A stretch of DNA of 41,535 nt from an uncultured Gammaproteobacteria bacterium (GCA_937899415.1 CALBPI010000019.1:1-41535); one strand, 5' to 3'; numbered from the stretch's first letter, positions 1 through 9,572 are shown. Program-made: numbers and translations. The notes: generated by a model not told the origin, from the sequence alone.

Positions 1-5
1 TGGGG

Positions 6-1904
6 TCAGGCGCTCTGCTTCAGGGCCCGCTTCTTCATATGAATCAGCAGCAACGAGATGGCTGCCGGCGTCACACCGGCCATGCGGGAGGCCTGGCCGA
101 TCGTGGCTGGACGCACGTCAGCCAGCTTTTGCCGCGCTTCGTTCGAGAGCCCATGCACGACCGCGTAGTCGAGGTCATCGGGCAGGCGCAGATCGGCCTG
201 GCGCCGCTGCTGCGCCACTTCACGCTGCTGGCGTTCGACGTAGCCCTGGTACTTCACGTCCGTCTCGACCTGCAGCGCCACCTGCTCGGCGAACTCAGTC
301 GTGGCCAGGTAACCGTCCGCGGCCTCGGGTGCCGACATCGGACCCACGCTGTCGTGAGAGGTGAGTGCCGCGTGATCAAACTCGGGTCGGCGCAACACAT
401 CGAGTGCCTTGACGTCTCGCGCCACACCCTCGATCTGCCCCGCGCGAACGTTGATGCCCGCCAGTCGCGCATGCTCGCGCGTGGCCTCGGCCTGGCGCGC
501 CTCGAACACACGCCAGCGTGTGTCGTCGACGAGCCCGAGCTCGCGTCCGATCGGGGTCAGGCGCCGATCGGCATTGTCTTCTCGCAGTAACAGCCGGTGC
601 TCGGCGCGGCTCGTGAACATGCGGTAGGGCTCCTGCGCGCCCTGCGTGACAAGGTCGTCAACGAGGACGCCCAGGTAGGCTTCGTCGCGGCGTGGGTACC
701 AGGGCTCGAGCGACTGCGCCGCGCGTGCCGCGTTGAGACCCGCGAGCAGACCCTGCGCCGCAGCTTCTTCGTAACCCGTCGTGCCGTTGATCTGGCCCGC
801 AAAATACAGCCCTGGCAGATGCCGCGTCTGCAGCGTGGGCTCCAGATCGCGTGGATCGAAATAGTCGTACTCGATGGCATAGCCCGGGCGCGTAATGTGT
901 GCGTTCTCGAATCCCGCGATGCTGCGTACCATGTCGAGCTGCGCTTCCCAGGGCAGGCTCGTCGAGATGCCGTTGGGGTAGACCTCAAAGGTCTCGAGAC
1001 CTTCGGGCTCCACAAACACCTGGTGCGAGGCCTTGTCCGCGAACCGGACGACCTTGTCTTCAACCGACGGGCAGTAGCGCGGTCCGACGCCTTCGATCTC
1101 GCCCGAGAATATGGGCGACTCGTGTAACGCACCCCGGATGATCTCGTGCGTGGCTTCGTTCGTGTAGGTGATGTGGCAGGGCACCTGTTCGGGATGCTGC
1201 GCACGCCGACCCAGGAACGAGAACACGGGTGCGGGCGTGTCGCCGTGCTGCACCTGCATCACGTCGTAGTCGAGCGAGCGGCCGTCGAGGCGGGGCGGTG
1301 TGCCCGTCTTCAGGCGACCGACGCGGAAGGGCAGCTCGCGCAGCCGTTCGGCAAGCAGATTGGACGGCGGATCGCCTGCACGACCGCCGGCGGACGCGCT
1401 GCGCCCGACGTGAATCTTGCCGCCCAGGAACGTGCCCACGGTGAGCACGACGGCTTCAGCTTCAAAGCGATGCCCAAGGCCCGTCTCGACACCCCGAACG
1501 CAGCCGCCCTCGACGACAAGGTCGGTGATCGTCGCCTGGAACAGGGCCAACCCTGCCTGCGCCTCGACGCGGCGCCGGATCGCCTGGCGGTAAAGCACGC
1601 GGTCGGCCTGCGCACGCGTCGCGCGCACGGCCGGGCCTTTGCTGGCGTTGAGCGTGCGGAACTGGATGCCGGCCTCATCGATGGCCTGCGCCATGACGCC
1701 ACCGAGAGCGTCGACCTCGCGCGCGAGATGGCCTTTGCCGATCCCGCCAATTGCAGGGTTGCAGCTCATCTGCCCGATGGTCTCGATGGCCTGCGTCACG
1801 AGCAGCGTGCGCGCGCCGGCGCGCGCCGAAGCCAGGGCGGCCTCGGTACCGGCGTGACCGCCGCCGATGACAATCACATCGAAGCGTTGGGTGGATGGGC
1901 TCAT
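6..1904 (-). CDS. mnmG: tRNA uridine-5-carboxymethylaminomethyl modification enzyme MnmG (GidA)
   Basis: MnmG is the FAD-binding partner of MnmE; the two modify the wobble uridine (U34) of several tRNAs in the cytosol. The 632-residue product has the usual family length. An N-terminal Rossmann motif [12 protein letters not shown] lies at about residues 11-22. The family motifs [14 protein letters not shown] and [16 protein letters not shown] are intact, and the C-terminal helical region is present. The start is an ATG at 1902-1904. The stop lies 6 bases from the left edge, so the usual neighbours rsmG, parA and parB would be outside the window if present. mnmE is on the same strand but about 5 kb away, separated by four opposite-strand genes. 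Confidence 0.97.
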   Translation of the reverse strand: MSPSTQRFDVIVIGGGHAGTEAALASARAGARTLLVTQAIETIGQMSCNPAIGGIGKGHLAREVDALGGVMAQAIDEAGIQFRTLNASKGPAVRATRAQADRVLYRQAIRRRVEAQAGLALFQATITDLVVEGGCVRGVETGLGHRFEAEAVVLTVGTFLGGKIHVGRSASAGGRAGDPPSNLLAERLRELPFRVGRLKTGTPPRLDGRSLDYDVMQVQHGDTPAPVFSFLGRRAQHPEQVPCHITYTNEATHEIIRGALHESPIFSGEIEGVGPRYCPSVEDKVVRFADKASHQVFVEPEGLETFEVYPNGISTSLPWEAQLDMVRSIAGFENAHITRPGYAIEYDYFDPRDLEPTLQTRHLPGLYFAGQINGTTGYEEAAAQGLLAGLNAARAAQSLEPWYPRRDEAYLGVLVDDLVTQGAQEPYRMFTSRAEHRLLLREDNADRRLTPIGRELGLVDDTRWRVFEARQAEATREHARLAGINVRAGQIEGVARDVKALDVLRRPEFDHAALTSHDSVGPMSAPEAADGYLATTEFAEQVALQVETDVKYQGYVERQQREVAQQRRQADLRLPDDLDYAVVHGLSNEARQKLADVRPATIGQASRMAGVTPAAISLLLIHMKKRALKQSA

Positions 1905-2256
1905 GTTCTTGCGCTGGCGCCGTCGCGGTGACGCTCTGAAATCAGGCCGGCAAGTCTAACTGCCCGGCCCCGCAACCAAAAGTGCGCAACGCACCGCGTA
2001 ACGGTCGCGGCAAGCGACCTTTCGCGCGATCGACGCGAATCCGGCGCCGTCATCGGCGTGCGCGCGCCGTCGCTTGGGCCGTCAGACCCGGGATCGATCC
2101 AAGAATCAACCGCTTAGCGCCAGCAGCTGGCCAAAAGCGGCCGCCGAGCCGAATCCGGCCGTCCGGGAGCCGCGACCCGCAGATCACTGTTTGCTCACTG
2201 TTTTTTGTGCATACTGCGGCGCGACTTCACCGCTGGCCTGACGACGAGAGCCGACC
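1905..2256. other. Divergent intergenic region between mnmG and the S33-type hydrolase gene
   Basis: This stretch of about 350 bases separates two divergent genes and should hold a promoter for each. I see no convincing coding frame with a good start, and no RNA gene. A T-rich patch near 2189-2215 (a T6 run, then a CATACT hexamer) stands out from the GC-rich surroundings. It may be the promoter of the hydrolase operon, but no -35 at standard spacing is convincing. I could not identify a clear mnmG promoter. Confidence 0.4.
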
Positions 2257-3750
2257 ATGCGAATGCCGATTGCCTTCAAGACCCTGGTGGCCGCAGCCGC
2301 CGCCACCCTGGCGCTGCCCGTGCTGGCGCAGGATCCCACGCCTGCGGGCCCCACGCTCGAACTCGAGCCCTGCCGCATTGACGCAGGACCGGGCTTCGAT
2401 ACGGCCAAGGCGCTCTGCGGGAGCTTCGCGCGCCCGGAGAACCCAGAAGACCCCGATGGCCGCAGCATCGAGCTTGCGGTCGCCGTGATTCCGGCACTTA
2501 ACGTCGAGGCCTTGCCCGATCCGCTCGTCCTGCTGGCGGGCGGTCCCGGCCAGTCGGCGATCGATTCGTATCTGCAGGTTGGCGGGGCCTTCGGCAACAT
2601 CCAGCGCGACCGCCCGATCCTGCTCGTCGACCAGCGCGGCACCGGGCGGTCCAACAAGCTCGACTGTCCGCAGCCCAGCGACCCCACAGCGGACATGTGG
2701 AGCGGCGACGTTGAGGCGATCCGCACCTTCACGCAGAACTGCATCGATGCACTCGATGCCGACCTGCGCTTCTACACGACGAGCGTCGCCATCGACGATC
2801 TCGACGCGGTGCGCGCCGCCCTCGGCTACGGGCAGCTCAACCTCTGGGGCGGGTCTTACGGCTCGCGCGTCGCACTCGCCTACCTGCGCCGCTACCCCGA
2901 GTCCACACGCAGCGTCATCATCGACGGCGTTGTCCCCGGCGACGAACTGCTGGGTCCTGCCCTGGCCACCGACGCACAGGACAGCCTCGACAAGCTGTTT
3001 AGCCGTTGTGCCGAATCCGAGTCCTGCAGCGCCGCCTTCCCGAACTTGAGCGCTGACTTCGACGGCCTTCGGACCACGCTGGCGGATACGCCCGTGACGC
3101 TGACCGTGGCGCACCCGCAGACGGGCGCCATGCGCGAGCAGACTATCAATGACAGCATGCTGGCTGCCGTGGTGCGCATGTCGAGCTACTCGCCGGCGAC
3201 GCGCGCGCTGCTGCCGCTCATGATTAACGAAGCCGTGCAGGGTCGCTTTGGCATGCTCGCGAGCCAGGCCTCCCTGATCGAAACCCAGTTCGACGGACTG
3301 CTCGCGCTCGGCATGCACAACAGCGTCGTGTGCAGCGAAGACGCGCCGCTTTACGACGAAGCCGATATCGATCGCGAAGCACTGGCGAACACCTACCTGG
3401 GCGAAGTGCAGATTGAAGGGCTCAACGCCATGTGCGACAGCTGGCCGCGCGGCCCCGTCGACCCCGACAACGGCAAGGCGATTGTGAGCGACGTGCCAAC
3501 GCTGATCCTGTCGGGTCAGTACGACCCCGTGACGCCGCCTGAAAACGGCGACAAGGCCGCGAAGACGCTGTCCGTCTCGCGCCACATCGTCGCCCCGGGA
3601 CAAGGCCATATCATCAGCGCGACGGGCTGCGTGCCACGGCTGCTCGGTGAGTTTGTGAACACGCTTGATCCCGAAGCACTCGACGCCACCTGCGTCGTCC
3701 GCCTGGGCCCGACCCCGTTTTTTGTCAGCACCATCGGCCCCACGCCCTGA
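2257..3750 (+). CDS. Secreted alpha/beta hydrolase, S33/TAP-like peptidase family
   Basis: Predicted periplasmic or secreted serine hydrolase of 497 residues, in the group of proline-iminopeptidase and tripeptidyl-aminopeptidase-like proteins. A signal peptide of about 24 residues ends in PVLAQ. The oxyanion segment LLAGGPGQS is near residue 92 and DQRGTG is near 125. The nucleophile elbow GGSYGS places Ser at about residue 200. The acid is in SGQYDPVTPP and the histidine in GQGH near the C-terminus. The start is ATG 2257; a second in-frame ATG two codons later is possible. The stop is 7 bases before the ABC ATPase gene, so the three genes 2257-5664 look like one operon. The substrate is unknown; an exopeptidase role is inferred from the family only. 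Confidence 0.88.
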   Translation: MRMPIAFKTLVAAAAATLALPVLAQDPTPAGPTLELEPCRIDAGPGFDTAKALCGSFARPENPEDPDGRSIELAVAVIPALNVEALPDPLVLLAGGPGQSAIDSYLQVGGAFGNIQRDRPILLVDQRGTGRSNKLDCPQPSDPTADMWSGDVEAIRTFTQNCIDALDADLRFYTTSVAIDDLDAVRAALGYGQLNLWGGSYGSRVALAYLRRYPESTRSVIIDGVVPGDELLGPALATDAQDSLDKLFSRCAESESCSAAFPNLSADFDGLRTTLADTPVTLTVAHPQTGAMREQTINDSMLAAVVRMSSYSPATRALLPLMINEAVQGRFGMLASQASLIETQFDGLLALGMHNSVVCSEDAPLYDEADIDREALANTYLGEVQIEGLNAMCDSWPRGPVDPDNGKAIVSDVPTLILSGQYDPVTPPENGDKAAKTLSVSRHIVAPGQGHIISATGCVPRLLGEFVNTLDPEALDATCVVRLGPTPFFVSTIGPTP

Positions 3751-3757
3751 GGACGCC

Positions 3758-4489
3758 ATGATCGAAGTACGCAACATTGCCAAGTCGTTTGGCAAAGTGA
3801 AGGCCGTCTCTGACGTCAGTTTCTCAGCGCCCGATGGCCGCATTACGGGTCTGCTCGGACCCAACGGCGCAGGCAAGTCGACGACGCTGCGTGTGCTCTA
3901 CACGGCGATCCAGCCCGACCAGGGCAGCGCCAGTGTTGACGGTATCGATGTCAGCCGCGACCCGCTTGAAGTGCGACGTCGCCTGGGCGCGCTGCCGCAT
4001 GGTGCGGGGCTCTACAACCAGCTCACGGCGCGCGAGAACATCGCTTATTTCGCAGCGATGCACGGTGTCGACAAGTCGGAGCGCAGCGACCGCGTGCAGC
4101 GCATGATCGACCTGCTCGAGATTCATGACTTTGCCGACCGCCGCACCAAGGGCTTCTCGCAGGGCCAGAAGATCAAGGTCGCACTCGCGCGTGCGCTCGT
4201 GCACGGGCCCAGGAACGTGATCCTCGATGAGCCGACGAACGGCCTCGACGTCATGGCCACGCGAAGCCTGCGCCACATCATCCGCAAACTGCGCGAGGAC
4301 GGTTGCTGCGTCCTGTTCTCCTCGCACGTCATGCAGGAAGTCGCGGCACTTTGCGACGAGATCGTTATCGTCGCCAACGGTCGAGTCTCCATGGCCGGCA
4401 CCACGGATGCGATCCGACAGAAGACCGGTTGTGATGATCTCGAGGACGCCTTTGTGCGCGCTATCGGTCGCACGGAGGACGCCGCATGA
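3758..4489 (+). CDS. ABC transporter ATP-binding protein, NatA-like
   Basis: Cytosolic ATPase subunit of an ABC-2 type exporter, 243 residues. It has Walker A GPNGAGKST near residue 33, a signature motif FSQGQ in place of the usual LSGGQ, and Walker B NVILDEPTNGLD. The variant signature fits the NatA/CcmA-like exporter branch. The start ATG 3758 is chosen because TGAGGA, overlapping the stop of the previous gene, is a good ribosome-binding site. A longer in-frame extension upstream would lie inside the hydrolase gene. Its stop overlaps the start of the permease gene in an ATGA junction, which implies translational coupling. Sodium export is known for B. subtilis NatAB, but the substrate here is not proven. 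Confidence 0.93.
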   Translation: MIEVRNIAKSFGKVKAVSDVSFSAPDGRITGLLGPNGAGKSTTLRVLYTAIQPDQGSASVDGIDVSRDPLEVRRRLGALPHGAGLYNQLTARENIAYFAAMHGVDKSERSDRVQRMIDLLEIHDFADRRTKGFSQGQKIKVALARALVHGPRNVILDEPTNGLDVMATRSLRHIIRKLREDGCCVLFSSHVMQEVAALCDEIVIVANGRVSMAGTTDAIRQKTGCDDLEDAFVRAIGRTEDAA

Positions 4490-5664
4490 ACCGCTTCCTG
4501 ACCATCGTCCTGAAAGAAATCAAGGACAACTTCCGCGACCGGCGCACGATGCTGTCAGCGCTCGTATTCGGGCCGCTGTTTGGTCCTGTCATTTTTGCGG
4601 GCGTGATTTCGCTGACGCTGAACCAGGCCACGGGCAAGGCGCAGAAGCCGCTGCCGCTCGCGATTGTGGGCGCCGAATATGCGCCCAGTCTCATGACCTA
4701 TCTGGGACAACAGGACACCGAGATTGAATTGCTCGAGGTCGACGCCGAGACGGCCATTGGGCTCGTGCGTGAAGGCGAAAAGGAAATGGTGTTGCTCATT
4801 GACGCGGGCTACGGCGAGAGCTGGGAGGCCGCGACGCCCGCGCGCGTGAGCCTCGTGCTTGATGGCTCCGACCAGAGCACCTCGCGCCAGGCGCGACGCG
4901 CACGGGGCTACATCAACGGCTGGTCGCAGCAGGTGGGCGCCATGCGGCTCATCGCGCGCGGCATCGACCCGAACGTGGCGCGTGCCATCAACATTGATGA
5001 AATCGACACCTCGACCCCAAGCGGTCGCGCGGGGCTCGTGCTCGGCGTGCTGTCTTACTTCCTGTTGTTCTCGATGCTTGCGGGCGGGATGTACCTGGCT
5101 ATCGACACCACGGCAGGTGAGCGCGAACGCGGCTCCCTCGAACCGCTGCTGACCTTGCCCGTAACGCGCACCGCGTTGCTGCTCGGCAAACTCGCGGCGA
5201 CCTGTTTCTTCATGTCCCTGTCACTCGCCATCGCGCTCGTGGCGCTGGCGGCGGCGCTCGGCTACGTGCCGCTGCAACGGCTCGGCATGAGTGTCGAATT
5301 CGGCCCCACGCAGGTCGTCACGGCGTTCCTGTTCATGGTGCCGTTCACGCTCATCGGCGCGTCGCTGATGACCGTCGTCGCGTCGTTCACGAAGAGCTTC
5401 AAGGAAGCGCAGAGCTATGTGACCTTTGCCATGCTCGCGCCCACGCTGCCCATCATGGTCGCGGCCGTCATGAACCTGAAGTCGACGGCGGCCTGGATGG
5501 CGGTGCCCAGTATGTCGCAGCACCTGCTCATGCTCGACCTCATCAAGGGTGAACCCCTGAATGCGACCTTCGTCGCGATCTCCGTGGGCTCGACGCTTGG
5601 TCTCGGCGTGCTTTTCGCGGCCATTGCCGTCTTCTTCTACCGGCGCGAAAAGCTGCTTATGTGA
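4486..5664 (+). CDS. ABC-2 type transporter permease, NatB-like
   Basis: Inner-membrane permease partner of the preceding ATPase, 392 residues. The layout is that of ABC-2/NatB permeases. An N-terminal amphipathic segment (LKEIKDNFRDRR) and a first membrane helix are followed by a soluble extracytoplasmic region of about 130 residues. A cluster of hydrophobic helices begins near residue 180 (VLGVLSYFLLFSMLAGGMY), and the last helix ends near the C-terminal sequence RREKLLM. The motif TAGERERGSLEPLLTLPVTR is typical of this family. The start codon overlaps the ATPase stop (ATGA). No separate CPBP-type protease gene, often linked with natAB, is present; the upstream S33 hydrolase may take that position. 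Confidence 0.92.
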   Translation: MNRFLTIVLKEIKDNFRDRRTMLSALVFGPLFGPVIFAGVISLTLNQATGKAQKPLPLAIVGAEYAPSLMTYLGQQDTEIELLEVDAETAIGLVREGEKEMVLLIDAGYGESWEAATPARVSLVLDGSDQSTSRQARRARGYINGWSQQVGAMRLIARGIDPNVARAINIDEIDTSTPSGRAGLVLGVLSYFLLFSMLAGGMYLAIDTTAGERERGSLEPLLTLPVTRTALLLGKLAATCFFMSLSLAIALVALAAALGYVPLQRLGMSVEFGPTQVVTAFLFMVPFTLIGASLMTVVASFTKSFKEAQSYVTFAMLAPTLPIMVAAVMNLKSTAAWMAVPSMSQHLLMLDLIKGEPLNATFVAISVGSTLGLGVLFAAIAVFFYRREKLLM

Positions 5665-5731
5665 CGGGATAGCACCCGATTTCGTGACAGTACCCGCAGT
5701 ATTGGTGCTGTTGCGGGGCTAACCTGTCGGG

Positions 5732-6907
5732 ATGTCTAAACCGAGTCGAGATCCGGAGGCCCGGCAGCGCCTGCGTATGCAGCGCTTCCTGATGTCCGTG
5801 ACGTTGTACGCCCTCTGGGCGATCGTCACAGGCTCGGCCTGGTTGCTTGATCTCATCGGCACGCCCACCTGGGTGCTCATGAGCATGGGCCTGGGCGTCA
5901 TCGTCTCGATCATCGGCTTCTGGGCGGCCTTCGCCACCGACTTCAATCAGCGCTTCAAAGACCCGTCGCTAACACTCGCGCAATGCGGCGTGGGCTTAAG
6001 CTGGCTCATGCTGTTGATGTACGTCGTGCCCGAGTGGCGTGACCTGCTGTTGGCCGTGTTCCTCATCGTGCTTATGTTCGGGACGTTTCAGCTCCGTCCG
6101 CGTCAGTTTGCCGCGCTCTCGTTCGCGGCCTTCGTGGGTTACGTGACGATGAGCGGTATTGATCTCGCGGCCGGCAACGAGACGCTCTCGCAAGTTGTAT
6201 TCCGCGGCGTCGTGGTCGGCAGCCTCATGATCTGGTGCGCCTACTTCGGTATCCACGTCAGCGCGCTTCGCGATGCGCTCTACACGCGCAACGAGCAGCT
6301 CGAGACTATGGTGCGCGAGGTGTCACACCTGGCCGAGCGGGATGACCTGACCCAGGCCTACAACCGACGCGCGATTATCGAAACGCTGGGCCGGCTCCGC
6401 GAAGCATCGCTGCGATATGGCGAGCCGTTCAGCATCGTCATCGTCGACCTCGATTACTTCAAACAGGTCAACGATCGATTTGGTCACATGGTTGGCGACC
6501 GGGTACTGGCCGATTTCTCAAACCGCATTCGCGCCGAGCTTCGGCTGCTCGACGAAATCGAACCCGTGGTCGACGACCGGCGGCTCGGGCGTTACGGCGG
6601 CGAGGAATTCATCCTGATTTTGCCGCGCACACGACTGGACGGTGCCCGCCAGTGCGCCGAACGCGTACGGGGTGTCACGGCCGGACATGGCTTTGGCAGC
6701 GGTATCTCGATCACGGTATCCGCAGGCATCGCTGAGTTCTCAAGCGCCGAGCCCATCGACACGCTGCTGCGCCGCGCCGATATGGCGCTCTACTCAGCCA
6801 AGGCAGCGGGCCGCAACTGCGTGCGGTCCATTGCGGCCGACGGCAGTACCAACGCGGACCGCGGCAGCGACGTCGTCAATCTGTCCGACTACAAGAACGA
6901 CCGCTGA
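5732..6907 (+). CDS. Membrane-bound GGDEF protein (probable diguanylate cyclase)
   Basis: Predicted to make cyclic di-GMP from GTP at the inner membrane. The 391-residue protein has about six membrane helices in residues 22-175, then a short helical linker and a GGDEF domain. The domain starts at RDDLTQAYNRR and carries an intact active-site loop GGEEF at 289-293, so it is likely catalytic. The usual inhibitory RxxD motif just before the loop is not seen; the corresponding residues read VDDR, and the segment before the loop is a little longer than usual. The membrane part is not a sensor domain I recognise. It starts 67 bases after natB on the same strand and converges on mnmE. Confidence 0.9.
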   Translation: MSKPSRDPEARQRLRMQRFLMSVTLYALWAIVTGSAWLLDLIGTPTWVLMSMGLGVIVSIIGFWAAFATDFNQRFKDPSLTLAQCGVGLSWLMLLMYVVPEWRDLLLAVFLIVLMFGTFQLRPRQFAALSFAAFVGYVTMSGIDLAAGNETLSQVVFRGVVVGSLMIWCAYFGIHVSALRDALYTRNEQLETMVREVSHLAERDDLTQAYNRRAIIETLGRLREASLRYGEPFSIVIVDLDYFKQVNDRFGHMVGDRVLADFSNRIRAELRLLDEIEPVVDDRRLGRYGGEEFILILPRTRLDGARQCAERVRGVTAGHGFGSGISITVSAGIAEFSSAEPIDTLLRRADMALYSAKAAGRNCVRSIAADGSTNADRGSDVVNLSDYKNDR

Positions 6908-6932
6908 GCCGGCGGCACGCTGTGCCCGGCTT
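6906..6932. terminator. Possible bidirectional terminator hairpin between the GGDEF gene and mnmE
   Basis: The 34-base gap between two convergent genes contains an inverted repeat. GGCAC (6914-6918) pairs with GTGCC (6922-6926), extended after a two-base bulge by GAGCCG pairing with CGGCTT with one G-U pair. No T-run follows on either strand, so it is only a candidate. Confidence 0.35.
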
Positions 6933-6941
6933 CTTGCCCAA

Positions 6942-8288
6942 CTATTTCCCGATACAAAACGACGAAAAGATGCGCCCGAGCAGATCGTCGCTGGTAAACG
7001 CCCCCGTGATTTCCGAGAGCGCCTGCTGCGCGAGGCGCAATTCCTCTGCCATGAGCTCGCCCGCGCGATCCTGCTCGAGCCGCGCCACACCCGCATCAAA
7101 ATGAGCCCGCGCCGTCTCGATGCACTCGAGATGACGTCGGCGTGCCGAGAATCCGCCGCCGATGTCGCCGGCCAGACCAGCGGCCTCATGCAGTCGTTGC
7201 TGCAGCGATGCGACGCCGTCTCCGCGCGTCGCCGATACCGGCACAGCTGACGCATCACCCGTGTCGAGCAACAGCGGCGCTTCGACAAGATCGATTTTGT
7301 TCACAACGAGTGTGCGCGGAATGTCATCAGGCAGGAGTTCCGCCAGTGCGTCTGCCTGAGCCAGCGGATCACCTGTCGCCTCGACCATGACGAGCAGGTG
7401 ATCGGCACGCGCCGCGGCCTGGCGAGAGCGTCGAACGCCTTCGCGTTCCACCACATCATCCGTCTCCCGCAAACCGGCCGTATCGATAAGCGTGACGGGC
7501 AGGCCCGCCACGTCGAGCGTGGTTTCAATGAGATCACGCGTGGTGCCGGCGATGTCGGTCACGATCGCCGTGTCGTCGCCCGACAGGGCATTAAGCAGGC
7601 TCGACTTGCCGACATTGGGGGCACCAGCGAGTACGACGGTGAGCCCGTCGTTGAGCGCGCGACCCTGCTGCGCTCGTCGCTGTAGCGCATCGAACGCGTC
7701 CCGCGTCTGATCGAGCCGCGCGCGCAGTCCGGCGTCATCCAGAAAGTCGATTTCCTCCTCCGGAAAGTCGATTGCCGCCTCAACGTGCATGCGCAGCGTC
7801 GTGATCTGCTCGACGATCGCATGAACGACCTGCGAGAACGCGCCCTGCAGACTGCGCACGGCCGCGCGTGCGGCCTGCGCGGAACCGCTATCGACAAGGT
7901 CAGCGATGGCCTCGGCCTGCGCCAGGTCCAGCTTGTCGTTTAAGAAGGCGCGCTCGGAAAACTCGCCGGGCCGCGCGGGCCGCGCACCCAGGCTGCAGAG
8001 TCGGGCGATAAGCAGGTCAACCACGACGCGGCCACCGTGCCCCTGAAACTCAGCCACATCCTCACCTGTGAACGATCGGGGCGCCGGGAACCAGAGCACG
8101 AGACCCGTATCGATGAGCGTGCCATCGGTATCGTGGAATTCTCGGAGCACCGCCTCGCGGGGCCGGGGCAGATCACCCGCGACAGCTGCCACCATGGACG
8201 CCGTCTCAGGACCCGACACCCGCACCACGGCAACGCCGCCGCGCCCCGCCGCGGAGGCCCGCGCCACTATGGTGTCCGCACTGTTCAT
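6942..8288 (-). CDS. mnmE: tRNA modification GTPase MnmE (TrmE)
   Basis: MnmE is the GTPase partner of MnmG in wobble-uridine modification. The 448-residue product has the N-terminal tetrahydrofolate-binding domain, a helical domain, and an inserted G domain. The G-domain motifs are G1 GAPNVGKSS, G2 with DIAGTTRD, G3 DTAGL and G4 NKID. It ends with the invariant FCIGK, whose cysteine is characteristic of the family. The start is taken as ATG 8286-8288 (MNSADTIVA), matching the family N-terminus; an in-frame upstream start would add 17 unconserved residues. It points away from the origin, like yidC, but a plus-strand hydrolase-OsmC gene lies between the two. Confidence 0.96.
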   Translation of the reverse strand: MNSADTIVARASAAGRGGVAVVRVSGPETASMVAAVAGDLPRPREAVLREFHDTDGTLIDTGLVLWFPAPRSFTGEDVAEFQGHGGRVVVDLLIARLCSLGARPARPGEFSERAFLNDKLDLAQAEAIADLVDSGSAQAARAAVRSLQGAFSQVVHAIVEQITTLRMHVEAAIDFPEEEIDFLDDAGLRARLDQTRDAFDALQRRAQQGRALNDGLTVVLAGAPNVGKSSLLNALSGDDTAIVTDIAGTTRDLIETTLDVAGLPVTLIDTAGLRETDDVVEREGVRRSRQAAARADHLLVMVEATGDPLAQADALAELLPDDIPRTLVVNKIDLVEAPLLLDTGDASAVPVSATRGDGVASLQQRLHEAAGLAGDIGGGFSARRRHLECIETARAHFDAGVARLEQDRAGELMAEELRLAQQALSEITGAFTSDDLLGRIFSSFCIGK

Positions 8289-8375
8289 CGGCGCCACCGT
8301 GCGTGAATCGCGCGGGCGTTGCAATATTGGTCGCCGCAACGCGGTCTACGCCTGCCGAACCCTGGGAGAAGACAC

Positions 8376-9572
8376 ATGCAAACGGAACGCGTGACGTTCG
8401 AGAATGACACTGGCGAGACCCTGTCGGGCCTGATCGACTGGCCGGGCGGTCCCGGTGGTGGCCACCATGCGATCGCCCTGTTTGCGCACTGCTTCACCTG
8501 CACAAAAAACCTGCGCGCGGCCACCAACATCGCGCGGGCACTAGCCGACGCGGGCATCGCCGTCATGCGCTTCGACTTCACGGGGCTCGGTGACAGCGAA
8601 GGCGCGTTCGAAGACACGACCTTTACGAGTAATGTCGACGATCTCATCGCCGCCGCACAGTGGCTCGGCGACACGCACCAGGCGCCGCAGTTACTCGTGG
8701 GCCACTCGCTGGGCGGCACCGCCGTGTTGCGCGCGGCGGCCGCCCTCGATGACGTGGTCGCCGTCGCGACGATTGGCGCGCCGGCCGAGGCCGCGCATGT
8801 GCGCCACTTGTTCAGTGACGCCGAGGACGCGATTCGCGCCGATGGCGCCGCGGAAGTGCTGCTGGCGGGCCGGCCGTTCCGGATCGGCGCGGGCTTTCTC
8901 GACGATGTCGAATCGCAGCCGCCGCTGGAAATGATTCGCCGACTGCGCAAGGCCCTGCTCGTGTTGCACTCACCGATCGACGACACCGTCGAGATCGAGA
9001 ACGCGAGTGCACTGTTTGCCAACGCCATGCACCCCAAGAGCTTTGTGTCGCTCGACGGCGCCGACCACTTGCTGAGCCGACCTTCGGACGCGGCCTGGGC
9101 GGGCAGCGTCATCGCGGGTTGGGCGCAACGTTTCCTCCCTGGCCCCGAAGCGTTATCGCCCGCCGAGCCTGGCCACACGGTGGCGGTCACGCATGCCGGC
9201 AGCTTCCGCACGCCGATCCAGAGCGGGCGCCACGCGATCATTGCCGACGAGCCGGCCAGCGTTGGCGGCAGCGACAGCGGTCCCACGCCGCACGAGTTGC
9301 TATCGGCGGCACTCGCAAGCTGCACCACCATGACCTTGCAGATGTACGCCAGGCACAAGGGGGTAGCGCTCGATCGGGCCGAAGTGGACGTCAGCCACGA
9401 AAAGCGCGATGACGGAGACGGGAACGGTCGCTACGATGCGTTCACGCGCGTGATTCGGGTTGAAGGTGATTTCGACGAAGCGGTGCGCGAACGCATGCTC
9501 GAGATCGCCGACAAGTGCCCCGTGCACCGCACGCTGCACGGCCGCGTCGTTGTGGAGAACGTGCTGGGCTGA
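8376..9572 (+). CDS. Bifunctional alpha/beta hydrolase - OsmC family protein
   Basis: Fusion of two domains in 398 residues. Residues 1 to about 255 form an alpha/beta hydrolase with the nucleophile motif GHSLGG (Ser about 111). Residues from about 265 form an OsmC/Ohr-like domain with the two redox cysteines, one in LASCTTMT and one in KCPVHRTLHG. OsmC/Ohr proteins reduce organic hydroperoxides with paired cysteines; the hydrolase substrate is unknown. This domain order is a known fusion family. ATG 8376 is preceded by GGGAGAA at good spacing, so the longer upstream extension is not used. It diverges from mnmE and converges on yidC; no signal peptide is seen. Confidence 0.93.
   Translation: MQTERVTFENDTGETLSGLIDWPGGPGGGHHAIALFAHCFTCTKNLRAATNIARALADAGIAVMRFDFTGLGDSEGAFEDTTFTSNVDDLIAAAQWLGDTHQAPQLLVGHSLGGTAVLRAAAALDDVVAVATIGAPAEAAHVRHLFSDAEDAIRADGAAEVLLAGRPFRIGAGFLDDVESQPPLEMIRRLRKALLVLHSPIDDTVEIENASALFANAMHPKSFVSLDGADHLLSRPSDAAWAGSVIAGWAQRFLPGPEALSPAEPGHTVAVTHAGSFRTPIQSGRHAIIADEPASVGGSDSGPTPHELLSAALASCTTMTLQMYARHKGVALDRAEVDVSHEKRDDGDGNGRYDAFTRVIRVEGDFDEAVRERMLEIADKCPVHRTLHGRVVVENVLG

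Noticed and set aside
2227-3876. Very long minus-strand open frame (about 549 codons) opposite the S33 hydrolase and the start of natA
   Set aside because: It is an antisense artefact of GC-rich codon use. The plus-strand genes have clear motifs and ribosome-binding sites, while this translation has no recognisable domain.
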